DNA of 64,000 nucleotides from NCBI GenBank assembly GCA_030428255.1, contig JAUIBT010000003.1, positions 124,001 through 188,000 of the forward strand, written 5' to 3'. Position 1 is the first letter of the stretch; every line of letters starts with the position of its first letter. The DNA is from Alphaproteobacteria bacterium. Its GTDB lineage: Bacteria; Pseudomonadota; Alphaproteobacteria; UBA7985; JAUIBT01. Below are positions 30,984 through 38,251 of the stretch, in pieces. Under the pieces are notes generated by a model. The model was given only the letters and a program-made list of their open reading frames with translations, was not told where the DNA came from and did no database searches. Position numbers and translations under genes: made by a program.

Positions 30984-31403
30984 CTAAACCCGGCACTCAT
31001 CGAGGTAGTGACGGCAAAGCACATCAATCAAGTCGCGCACCACGTCGTTTTTCAACGAATAGAGCATGAACTGTTGAGACCGGCGCGCCACGACCAGATC
31101 GTCAGCGCGCAAGCGGGTCAAATGCTGCGAGACAAGGCTCTGGCGTAGGCCAAGCTGTTCTTGAATTTCGCCGACCGAGGCCTCGCCGCCTGACAATATG
31201 CACAGGATCAGCAGGCGGTGGGGATTGCCCAACGCACGCATAATGGAAGACGCCTCTTCGGCACGGTCCGCCATCAACGCCATTTCAAGGCCGGACTTGT
31301 CCCCAGGCAATGGTGCTTGATCGCGTGGCAAGGCGTCGGTCATGGCAAGGGCAGAGCCTTTTTTTGGGTCATTGGTTTGCTCTTTGCTATCGTCAAGTGG
31401 CAT
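30984..31403 (-). CDS. ArsR-family repressor, SqrR/BigR-like (persulfide-sensor type)
   Basis: A 139-aa winged-helix regulator with an unstructured N-terminal extension (about residues 1-40). The core has ALGNPHRLLILCIL, EASVGEIQEQLGLRQSLVSQHLTRLRADDLV and RRSQQFMLYSL, which match SqrR/BigR/YgaV repressors of sulfide genes. Cys68 (in LLILC) is at the first sensor-cysteine position. The second conserved cysteine aligns near Leu134, but Cys130 and Cys137 flank it. It is divergent from soxCD and an operator-like palindrome lies between, so it probably represses soxCD and itself in the absence of reactive sulfur. ATG 31403 has GGAG about 10 bases upstream. Confidence 0.85.
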   Translation of the reverse strand: MPLDDSKEQTNDPKKGSALAMTDALPRDQAPLPGDKSGLEMALMADRAEEASSIMRALGNPHRLLILCILSGGEASVGEIQEQLGLRQSLVSQHLTRLRADDLVVARRSQQFMLYSLKNDVVRDLIDVLCRHYLDECRV

Positions 31404-31577
31404 GCAGGCGGTCTCCGTCGCAGTCTAGGCTGTCCGCTGGGATTTGTTGAGGGAAAAATGGCACTGCGCCCCTGAGTGTGGGAAACAGGCCTCGCATGTC
31501 CGGCCGATTAACTGAACCAAGACAGGCGTAATCCCCTTGCCCAAGTGCTCTGCTTCATGGTTGTTCCTGGGCGTATT

Positions 31578-31597
31578 ATATCTTAGTTTGTGAATAT
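31578..31597. promoter_or_regulatory. Second, imperfect SqrR/BigR-like operator
   Basis: ATATCT-N8-GAATAT: the right half-site is identical to the perfect palindrome at 31711-31730 and the left half differs at two bases. The spacing is the same. It is nearer the repressor gene and could serve autoregulation. Confidence 0.4.
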
Positions 31598-31710
31598 ATC
31601 TAGTGCTTGAAGCTTGCGGCAAACATCGGGCCCTCGTATCAGCCGGGCGAGCATCCCAATGTGTGGCGGCGCATAACCAGGCGCGTGATCCCCAAGCCGA
31701 GAAATTGCGC

Positions 31711-31730
31711 ATATTCGTATAATAGAATAT
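31711..31730. promoter_or_regulatory. Perfect palindromic operator for the SqrR/BigR-like repressor
   Basis: ATATTC-N8-GAATAT, a perfect inverted repeat. It fits the ATTC-N8-GAAT box described for BigR/SqrR-type ArsR repressors and overlaps a perfect TATAAT (31718-31723), a plausible soxC -10 element. It lies 75 bases upstream of the soxC ATG in the 402-base divergent region (31404-31805), which otherwise shows no gene. Confidence 0.75.
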
Positions 31731-31805
31731 TGATATCTAAGTCCCGCTTTGCTAGCTTGCGTTTCATTGACATTCGAATATAGCGTTAAGTGGAAGATAC
31801 GTACG

Positions 31806-33062
31806 ATGACAAGCGCTCTCAATCGCCGGAGGTTCCTGGCCGCAGGTGCTGCCTCAGCCGGAGCTGTTGCAACCGGCACGCTCACCGCCGGGGCCGCAAA
31901 GGCAGCCAGCCCCTTTGAAATGAAAGAGTGGAATCAGTACCTGGGGGCCGGTGTTGATGACGAACCATATGGTACGCCTTCTGACTATGAAGCGCATGTG
32001 GTCCGCCGCAATGTGCCTTGGCTGACCGCCGATTCCGTCTCCTCTATCAATTTTACCCCGCTGGCGGACCTGGAGGGATTTATCACCCCCAACGGACTGC
32101 ACTTCGAGCGCCACCACGGCGGCCGGGCGATCGTGGATCCTGCCGAGCACCGCCTTATGATCCACGGCTTGGTGGAAAAGCCGCTGGTCTTTAGCCTGGA
32201 GGATTTGAAGCGCCTGCCCAGCATCTCACGCTTTTACTTCATCGAGTGTGCTGCGAACGGTGGCATGGAGTGGCGCGGCGCCCAGCTCAATGGCTGTCAG
32301 TTCACCCATGGCATGGTGTCCTGCTGCCAATATACCGGGGTGAAGCTCTCGACGCTGATGGAAATGGTGGGCGTCAAGCCGAATGGCAAATGGGTCATGG
32401 CAGAGGGCGCGGATGCAGCGGGCATGAACCGGTCGATCCCCATGGAAAAAGTCATGGACGACTGCATGATCGCCTGGGCACAAAATGGCGAGGCGCTGCG
32501 CCCAGGTCAAGGCTACCCCATGCGGCTCGTTGTGCCTGGTTTTGAGGGCAATATGTGGGTTAAGTGGATCCGGCGCCTTGAAATCGGCGATCTGCCCTGG
32601 TTCGCGCGCGAGGAGACCTCCAAGTACACCGATTTGCTGGCCGATGGCCGCGCGCGCATGTTCACCTGGGTGCAGGACTGCAACTCGGTCATCACCCGTC
32701 CTTCGCCGGAAAAGCCTTGGTTGGATCGCAAGGGCTTCCACATGATTTCGGGTCTGGCATGGTCCGGGCGTGGGGCTGTCAAAGGGGTGGATATCTCGCT
32801 GGATGGCGGCAACTCCTGGATCCCGGCCGACCTAGAAGGCCCGGTGATGCCCAAGTGTCTGACCCGCTTCAATCTGCCGTTCGAGTGGCAAGGCCAGGAG
32901 ATGCTGATCCAGTCTCGCGCCTATGACGACACCGGCTACGTCCAACCGACGTTCGCGCAAAACCGCAGCGTGCGCGGTGTGAACTCGATCTATCACAACA
33001 ACTCGATCCACACCTGGCACATTAAGCCAGATGGCAAAGTCGAAAATGTTCAGTTGGTGTAA
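31806..33062 (+). CDS. soxC: Sulfane dehydrogenase SoxC (molybdopterin subunit)
   Basis: A 418-aa periplasmic molybdoenzyme of the sulfite-oxidase fold. SoxCD oxidises the outer sulfur of SoxY-bound persulfide. The Tat signal NRRRFLAAGAASAGAVA is at the N terminus. The Moco domain holds the conserved cysteine in FYFIECAANGGMEW, with RLVVPGFEGNMWVKW further on. The dimerisation domain ends VRGVNSIYHNNSIHTW, closely typical of SoxC. ATG 31806 is chosen, since the frame open to 31749 would bury the Tat motif. soxD follows one base after the stop. No soxXYZAB genes are in the window. Confidence 0.92.
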   Translation: MTSALNRRRFLAAGAASAGAVATGTLTAGAAKAASPFEMKEWNQYLGAGVDDEPYGTPSDYEAHVVRRNVPWLTADSVSSINFTPLADLEGFITPNGLHFERHHGGRAIVDPAEHRLMIHGLVEKPLVFSLEDLKRLPSISRFYFIECAANGGMEWRGAQLNGCQFTHGMVSCCQYTGVKLSTLMEMVGVKPNGKWVMAEGADAAGMNRSIPMEKVMDDCMIAWAQNGEALRPGQGYPMRLVVPGFEGNMWVKWIRRLEIGDLPWFAREETSKYTDLLADGRARMFTWVQDCNSVITRPSPEKPWLDRKGFHMISGLAWSGRGAVKGVDISLDGGNSWIPADLEGPVMPKCLTRFNLPFEWQGQEMLIQSRAYDDTGYVQPTFAQNRSVRGVNSIYHNNSIHTWHIKPDGKVENVQLV

Positions 33063-33063
33063 G

Positions 33064-33714
33064 ATGATGAAATCACAAACGATTTTTGCTGTTGCTGCCC
33101 TTGTCGGGCTCGGCTTTGTTGGCACCGCCCTGGCGCAGGACTATCAGCGGCCAAGCGTTTCGGGCATAGGCTCTGTTCCCAGCGAGGCGCAAATCGCAGC
33201 TTGGGACATCGATGTGCGACCCGATGGCTTGGGCTTGCCGATTGGCAGCGGAACAGCAGAGCTAGGCGAGGAGATCTTTGCTGATCGCTGTGCGCAATGC
33301 CACGGTGATTTCGGCGAGGGCGTGGACCGTTGGCCCGTGCTCACAGGCGGCCAGGGATCACTGACTGAACATCGGCCAGAAAAAACCATCGGCTCCTACT
33401 GGCCCTACAGCTCAACCCTGTTCGACTATATCTATCGCGCCATGCCTTACGGTGAGGCCAAGAGCCTGACGCCGGATGAGGTCTATGCAATTTCGGCATA
33501 TTTGCTGGCGGAAAACGAGATTGTTGAGCGCGATCAGGTGCTCAATCAAGACAACTTCGCGCAGATCAAAATGCCAAATCAGGCCAATTTTTTCGCCGAC
33601 GATCGCTCCAAGAGCGAGGCCTATACCGAGCGCTGCATGACCAATTGCAAGACCGAGCCGGTGACCATTGTCTCCGCCGCGCCCGAACTGGACGTAACGC
33701 CGGAAGACGAATGA
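33064..33714 (+). CDS. soxD: SoxD-type c-type cytochrome
   Basis: A 216-aa periplasmic cytochrome with a signal peptide ending TALAQ and one haem site CAQCH (about residues 78-82). A distal methionine is available in YRAMPYGEAKSL. The C terminus carries CMTNC, which is common in SoxD N-terminal-type proteins. It has one haem, unlike long diheme SoxD forms. It accepts electrons from SoxC. Two ATGs in tandem (33064 and 33067) lie immediately after the soxC stop, so translation is coupled. Confidence 0.88.
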   Translation: MMKSQTIFAVAALVGLGFVGTALAQDYQRPSVSGIGSVPSEAQIAAWDIDVRPDGLGLPIGSGTAELGEEIFADRCAQCHGDFGEGVDRWPVLTGGQGSLTEHRPEKTIGSYWPYSSTLFDYIYRAMPYGEAKSLTPDEVYAISAYLLAENEIVERDQVLNQDNFAQIKMPNQANFFADDRSKSEAYTERCMTNCKTEPVTIVSAAPELDVTPEDE

Positions 33715-33873
33715 TCGCGGGGGCGCGACGGTGAGCCCTGTCGCCTCTGGGTCTCAAGTAAGACCCTATCAGGTATCAAAACTGAACCAACTGACAGCGC
33801 AAAGAACGGACCAAGAAAGGATCAGAGCTGGAGCAACCAGCCAAAGGCACAACGAACTCGAAAGGACATACGA

Positions 33874-34071
33874 GTGACCAGCATGTTGAACCAACGCCCG
33901 CGCCAGCGGGTTTCCGACCAGACCGTGCAGTTGATCTTGGCGGAGTACCAGAAGGGCGTCAGCGTACCTGAGCTTTTGCACCGCTATCAGATCACTGACC
34001 GCTCATTTTATCGCTGGAAGAAGAAGTACGGCGTTGCCAATGTGGCGCGCAGCAAGATCGCCTGCGCCTAG
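33874..34071 (+). CDS. Small stand-alone HTH protein, IS3 OrfA-like
   Basis: A 65-aa basic protein with a transposase-type helix-turn-helix: VQLILAEYQKG, then VPELLHRYQITDRSFYRWKKKYG, the pattern of HTH_Tnp_1/IS3-family OrfA N termini. It starts at GTG 33874 with AAAGGA seven bases upstream, so it looks translated. No OrfB, no leucine zipper and no terminal inverted repeats were found around it. It may be a remnant or a domesticated DNA-binding protein, and its position after soxD may be chance. Confidence 0.65.
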   Translation: MTSMLNQRPRQRVSDQTVQLILAEYQKGVSVPELLHRYQITDRSFYRWKKKYGVANVARSKIACA

Positions 34072-34159
34072 TCAGCGCGCCTAATTCACGCGCGCCTTAC
34101 CCAACGCTTGAGGTGCTGACCTGGAAGTATCAGGCCAGACAGAGCCGAAGTGCGTGACC

Positions 34160-35128
34160 TCAGCGTGCGATCTTGGGCAGTTGTCCCTTGTAGTCCTTGA
34201 ACATCACAACCAGCGTGCGGAAGCCATCCTTGGTGAGCAAGCTGCCATCGTCGGCATAGAGCAGTTCGCCCTGGCGATTGTAGCCGCGCCGCACGCTTTT
34301 TGAAGGCGAGGAGCGGAAGAAGCGGGGCACTTCGCCCTTGACCTGAGCGTCCGCCAGCGCGTCATCGCGCCCTAGGACCCGGTTGAACAGCGCGCGCGAA
34401 TTGCGCTTGTGCATGCGAATGCAGCCGTGGCTATCGACGCGTCCCAGCTTGCGATACTGGCTTGGCGTGGTGCCGTGCAGAGCGACGCCCGACCGGCGAC
34501 CTGAACTGTAGTGCAGATCAATGAACATGGCGTCGTACATGCCCGCGGAATAGAATCCGAGTTTCTGCCGTCCACGGCGTTCATCTAGGTTAAACACGCC
34601 AGCTGGCGTGGGGCCAGAGAACTTATCGCCGGGATACTTGCGGCCAGTGGAGACCAGCCAGGAGTAGGTAGGCACCTGTTTGTGCTTGTCCCAATACACC
34701 GGGTCCCACATGCCAAGGCGCCAAGGCAGCTTAGCTGGTTCTGAGGTCAGGCCATCGGTCTGGCCATCACCGGCATTCGCAATCAAAGTGCCGATGGCGT
34801 CCAGCCCGGCGCTGGCGTTTTGCTCGTCACGGTCACGATGCAAGACCCACATGCGCTGCGCCGTTTTTCCCTTGGTGGCCAAATTGATATAGATGACCGT
34901 TTCGTAGCGCCAATCGATCTTGCTGGGCGCAACGAAAGTATCGATGCCGTCCAAGCTCTCTAGGTAGGCGATGCCCGGATTGTCAGCTTTCAACAGGGCG
35001 GCAAGCTCTGGTTCGGGGGCGCTGTTGTTCTCGGCCCAAGCGCTTGCGCCAAGCGCCAACATGCCCAGGCCAGCCGTTATGGCGCCTGCAAGTGCGCGGG
35101 TAGCTTGGCGTCGCGAAATGTGAATCAT
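34160..35128 (-). CDS. L,D-transpeptidase (YkuD domain), exported
   Basis: A 322-aa protein with an N-terminal export signal containing a twin-arginine-like SRRQAT and ending near ASAWA (about residue 32). The YkuD catalytic signature is HGTTPSQYRKLGRVDSHGCIR (shown in part: HGTTPS, then SHGCIRM), with the nucleophilic cysteine at about residue 239. It crosslinks peptidoglycan by 3-3 bonds or attaches proteins to it. Monocistronic: a 226-base gap with a palindrome precedes it. Confidence 0.9.
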   Translation of the reverse strand: MIHISRRQATRALAGAITAGLGMLALGASAWAENNSAPEPELAALLKADNPGIAYLESLDGIDTFVAPSKIDWRYETVIYINLATKGKTAQRMWVLHRDRDEQNASAGLDAIGTLIANAGDGQTDGLTSEPAKLPWRLGMWDPVYWDKHKQVPTYSWLVSTGRKYPGDKFSGPTPAGVFNLDERRGRQKLGFYSAGMYDAMFIDLHYSSGRRSGVALHGTTPSQYRKLGRVDSHGCIRMHKRNSRALFNRVLGRDDALADAQVKGEVPRFFRSSPSKSVRRGYNRQGELLYADDGSLLTKDGFRTLVVMFKDYKGQLPKIAR

Positions 35129-35213
35129 GGTATGTCCCTAGCCTCAGTCAAACGGTCAGCGCCAGCTTCGGCTTGGCGGCTCGCGGGCTGGCGGCATTTT
35201 TTGTGTCGGGCAG

Positions 35214-35225
35214 TTTGACGTCAAA
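35214..35225. promoter_or_regulatory. 12-bp palindrome upstream of the L,D-transpeptidase
   Basis: TTTGACGTCAAA is a perfect palindrome 86 bases upstream of the transpeptidase ATG, in the gap between gapR and that gene. It may be an operator, but no regulator is identified. Confidence 0.3.
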
Positions 35226-35354
35226 CGAGGGCGGCTGACAAGAGGGCAAGCGCGCTCGTTGTGAAAATGCCAATCACATTTCCATCAAGCAAAGCATTGA
35301 CGCAGCTTGCGGGCCTGCCGTTGGTCGCGGCGCGCGGCCCTGGCTCGGGAGTGT

Positions 35355-35594
35355 TTACTCGCCCAGAGCGTCCAAATAGACCTGCAGCAGCTCTTCTTGC
35401 TCTTGGCGCTCGGCGTCGTCCATCTTGCGCAGCTTCAGGATTTGGCGGATGATTTTGGGTTCAAAACCGCTCGACTTTGCCTCGGACAAGATGTCTTTGA
35501 TGTCGTTGGCGATGCCCTTGCGGTCCTCCTCTAGGCGTTCGATGCGCTCGATGAATTGGCGCAGATGGTTTGCGGCAAGCTGACCTTCGGCCAT
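35355..35594 (-). CDS. gapR: GapR family DNA-binding protein (DUF2312)
   Basis: A 79-aa helical protein: [22 protein letters not shown] at the N terminus (in part [16 protein letters not shown]), then [20 protein letters not shown] and ILKLRKMD. This is the alphaproteobacterial GapR family, which encircles overtwisted DNA ahead of replication and transcription forks and stimulates gyrase and topo IV. ATG 35594. It follows DUF1244 by 20 bases on the same strand. Confidence 0.93.
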   Translation of the reverse strand: MAEGQLAANHLRQFIERIERLEEDRKGIANDIKDILSEAKSSGFEPKIIRQILKLRKMDDAERQEQEELLQVYLDALGE

Positions 35595-35614
35595 GATAGT
35601 TCTTCCTTCAGATT

Positions 35615-35953
35615 TTATGTGTCGCTGCCGTGGGTGGCGGCGTGCGAGATTTTGAACGCTGCTTGTTGTTCGGGCGTTGCTTCGCGTTGGTACTTGGCTT
35701 TCCAGCTCTCGTAGGGCTCGCCATAGACCAGCTCACGCGCCGCGTCATAGCTCATGGCTTCGCCCTGAGCTTCGGCGGCGGCTTTGTACCACTTGGACAG
35801 GCAATTGCGGCAAAAGCCAGACAGGTTCATCAGGTCGATGTTCTGTACGTCCGTGCGGTCACGCAGGTGCTGCACCAGGCGGCGATAGGTTGCGGCCTCG
35901 CGCTCCAGGGTGGCCAGCTCTTCGGGGCTATAGCTGCGGCTGCTGTCGCTCAT
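35615..35953 (-). CDS. DUF1244 protein
   Basis: A 112-aa cytosolic protein with the family signature [17 protein letters not shown] (about residues 45-61), including the CxxC pair, and [14 protein letters not shown]. Function unknown. The family is largely confined to Proteobacteria. It sits between the N-formylglutamate amidohydrolase and gapR with gaps of 20 bases each, suggesting an operon. Confidence 0.9.
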   Translation of the reverse strand: MSDSSRSYSPEELATLEREAATYRRLVQHLRDRTDVQNIDLMNLSGFCRNCLSKWYKAAAEAQGEAMSYDAARELVYGEPYESWKAKYQREATPEQQAAFKISHAATHGSDT

Positions 35954-35973
35954 AGGGGCAAATCCTTCTGGAA

Positions 35974-36810
35974 TCAGGCGCTGGCGGTGCTGGTCTGTTC
36001 GCGCCAGACTTGGCCAAGCTCGTGCGCCTTGCGGCGCGGGTAGGGGCCCGCTGATAGCACGCTGGCCAGGGCCGCCGCAAGCTGCGCTGCGTGAGTTTTT
36101 TGTCCGGTCGCATCGCCGATCAAGTCTTGGCGAATTTCAATCGCCACATAGGGGCGCCCGGCCTCTTCGCCGTGGTGGTTGATGGTATAGGACTTGGGCG
36201 CGTGGGCCCCATAGGGCTGGTTATCGCCGACCGGCGCGGGGCTGGTCTTTTGCAGCTCAGAGCGGGTGGCCAGCGACAGGCGGCCATCGGTATCCCAGAT
36301 GACGCCAAAGTGCCACGGGCGCGGCAGCCCGCCATCCATCAGTTGCGGCGTGAAGGAGTGGATCGAGATCAAGGGAACGCAAAGGCCGTGGCGCTGGTCG
36401 AGGGCGCTCAACAGGTCGCCCAGCTTGCTCTGATAGGGATGAAACAGGGCTTCGGCGCGCTGGTGACGTTGGTCTGCGGTCAGGCTTTGGTTGCCGGGAA
36501 TCGGCACCGCGTCGGATGTCGGCGGGATCGAGGAGCCGTCCTCCAAATAGCGGTTAGGGTCCAGCGCCAGGCGTGAATAGTTGTGCTGGATCATGGGGAT
36601 ATCCAGCGCGTCAGCCACCAGACTCGACACCGCCAGCGCGCCAATATCGTAGGCCACGTGCTGGCCAAACACCGCCTCTGGCAGACCCAGGGTGCCTAGG
36701 GTTTGCGGCACGCGATTGCTGGCGTGATCGACACAGATCAGGGCTGCTGCCCGGCCGTGTTCGCGGTAGAGCGACCAAGCGGGCAGTTCATGAGGGGCGA
36801 GCAGCGACAT
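35974..36810 (-). CDS. N-formylglutamate amidohydrolase family protein
   Basis: A 278-aa metal-dependent amidohydrolase. ICVDHASNRVPQTL near the N terminus, NYSRLALDPNRYLED (about residues 77-91), LISIHSFTP and VAIEIRQDLIGD are the family motifs. Classical members remove formate from N-formylglutamate in histidine degradation. No hut genes are nearby, so the substrate may differ. It lies 38 bases after the M16 peptidase gene. Confidence 0.88.
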   Translation of the reverse strand: MSLLAPHELPAWSLYREHGRAAALICVDHASNRVPQTLGTLGLPEAVFGQHVAYDIGALAVSSLVADALDIPMIQHNYSRLALDPNRYLEDGSSIPPTSDAVPIPGNQSLTADQRHQRAEALFHPYQSKLGDLLSALDQRHGLCVPLISIHSFTPQLMDGGLPRPWHFGVIWDTDGRLSLATRSELQKTSPAPVGDNQPYGAHAPKSYTINHHGEEAGRPYVAIEIRQDLIGDATGQKTHAAQLAAALASVLSAGPYPRRKAHELGQVWREQTSTASA

Positions 36811-36848
36811 GGAGACATCCAGCGGCGGGTGAGAGACGGTGGCGCAGA

Positions 36849-38210
36849 TTACTCGGCTGCTTGCGCCGCTTCAAGGTCTGCGTTGAGGCCCACAGGTTGA
36901 CCCACCGCCACCACGCGCAGGCGGTCAGGATCGAACCAGTCCTTGGCAACGCGCTGGATGTCCTCAACGGTGATGGCGTTGATCAGCTCAGAGCGCACAT
37001 TGGGGTAATCGCGGTCCAGACCAGAGATTTGCAGCCCTTGCAAATAGCGCGCGGTCTGGCGGATCGAGGTGCGTTGCAGGGCATAGTTGCCGATGATGTA
37101 GTCCTTGGCGGCCTGCAACTCAGCCTCACTCAAACCGTTGGCGGCAATGTCGCCCCAGATCTCTTTGGTGAGGGCCAGCGCATCGCCAGCGTGTTCGTTC
37201 TGGGTGCTGAAGGCAATTTGCACCAGCGGCGCAAGGTCGCCCAGCGAGAAAAAGGAGCTGGCACCATAGGTCCAGCCGCGCTTTTCGCGCAGCTCCTTGT
37301 TCAGCCGTGTTGTCAGGGTCGAACCGCCCAAAATATGGTTGATGACATAGGCGATTAGATAGTCGGGATGGTCGCGCGGCAGGCCCTCTTGGCTGGCCAT
37401 GATAAAGGTCTGTGGCGTCGGCCAGTCACTGACCTCCAGCTTGCCGGGATTGTTGAGCGTTGCGATTTCAAACGTATCTAGGCTTGCGGTCTCGGCGATA
37501 CCGGCAAACAGGCGGTCGATATAGGGGCCAAGCTCGGCCTCTGTGATATCGCCCGATGCGCCGATGACCAGCGTATCTTTGGCAAAGCGGGCGCGAACAA
37601 AGGCCTGCAAGTCGTCTTTGGTAATGGCATCCAGGCTGTCATCGGTGCCGCGCTGGCGACGGCCATAGGGGTGGTTGTCATAGAGCATGGCGCGCATCAG
37701 CCGAATGGCGATCCACTGCGGGTCTTTGGCGTCGATTTGCAGGCGGGTCTTGACCTGGCTTACATTGCGCTCAATCGCGTCGGCGTCAAAGCGCGGTTGG
37801 GTCAGCGTTGAGTTAAGCAGCTCGGCAGCCTGGTCTTGAAACTGAGTGAGGGTGGTAAACCGACCAGTGAAATAGTCCCGGCCCGAGGCAAAGGACAAGC
37901 GCATGCCAATGTCATTGGTTGCAGCAGCGAAAGCTTGATTGTCCAGATCGCCCGCGCCCTCGGTCAGCAGGCCCTCCAACAAAAAGGCCAGGCCCTCCTT
38001 GCCCTGCGGGTCATAGATGCTGCCGCCCTTGAAGGCGAAAGACACGGAGACCAGCGGCGCGCTGTCATCGGGAAGAAACCAGACCTTAAGGCCCGAAGGG
38101 GTCGTGATTTCTTGGATGTTCATCGAGGCTCCGGCAGGTAGAACTGTGGCGAAGAGGCCACCGGCGGCCAGCAACATTGCGGTGCCAACGGTCTTGAGAA
38201 AACGATACAT
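36849..38210 (-). CDS. Inactive M16 family peptidase-like protein
   Basis: A 453-aa exported M16 protein with a signal peptide ending PAGAS. At the zinc-site position the sequence reads GLAFLLEGLL, so the HxxEH motif is lost and the protein is not expected to hydrolyse peptides. The M16 C-terminal fold is retained (RTSIRQTARYLQGLQ region). It probably forms a heterodimer with the active M16 protein encoded 41 bases upstream, like the alpha/beta pairs of mitochondrial processing peptidase. ATG 38210 has AGGAG upstream; the longer frame starts from TTG 38234. Confidence 0.9.
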   Translation of the reverse strand: MYRFLKTVGTAMLLAAGGLFATVLPAGASMNIQEITTPSGLKVWFLPDDSAPLVSVSFAFKGGSIYDPQGKEGLAFLLEGLLTEGAGDLDNQAFAAATNDIGMRLSFASGRDYFTGRFTTLTQFQDQAAELLNSTLTQPRFDADAIERNVSQVKTRLQIDAKDPQWIAIRLMRAMLYDNHPYGRRQRGTDDSLDAITKDDLQAFVRARFAKDTLVIGASGDITEAELGPYIDRLFAGIAETASLDTFEIATLNNPGKLEVSDWPTPQTFIMASQEGLPRDHPDYLIAYVINHILGGSTLTTRLNKELREKRGWTYGASSFFSLGDLAPLVQIAFSTQNEHAGDALALTKEIWGDIAANGLSEAELQAAKDYIIGNYALQRTSIRQTARYLQGLQISGLDRDYPNVRSELINAITVEDIQRVAKDWFDPDRLRVVAVGQPVGLNADLEAAQAAE

Positions 38211-38251
38211 GCCTGACTGCTCCTGTGGACGCAAGATTCTTGTGGGCAGGC

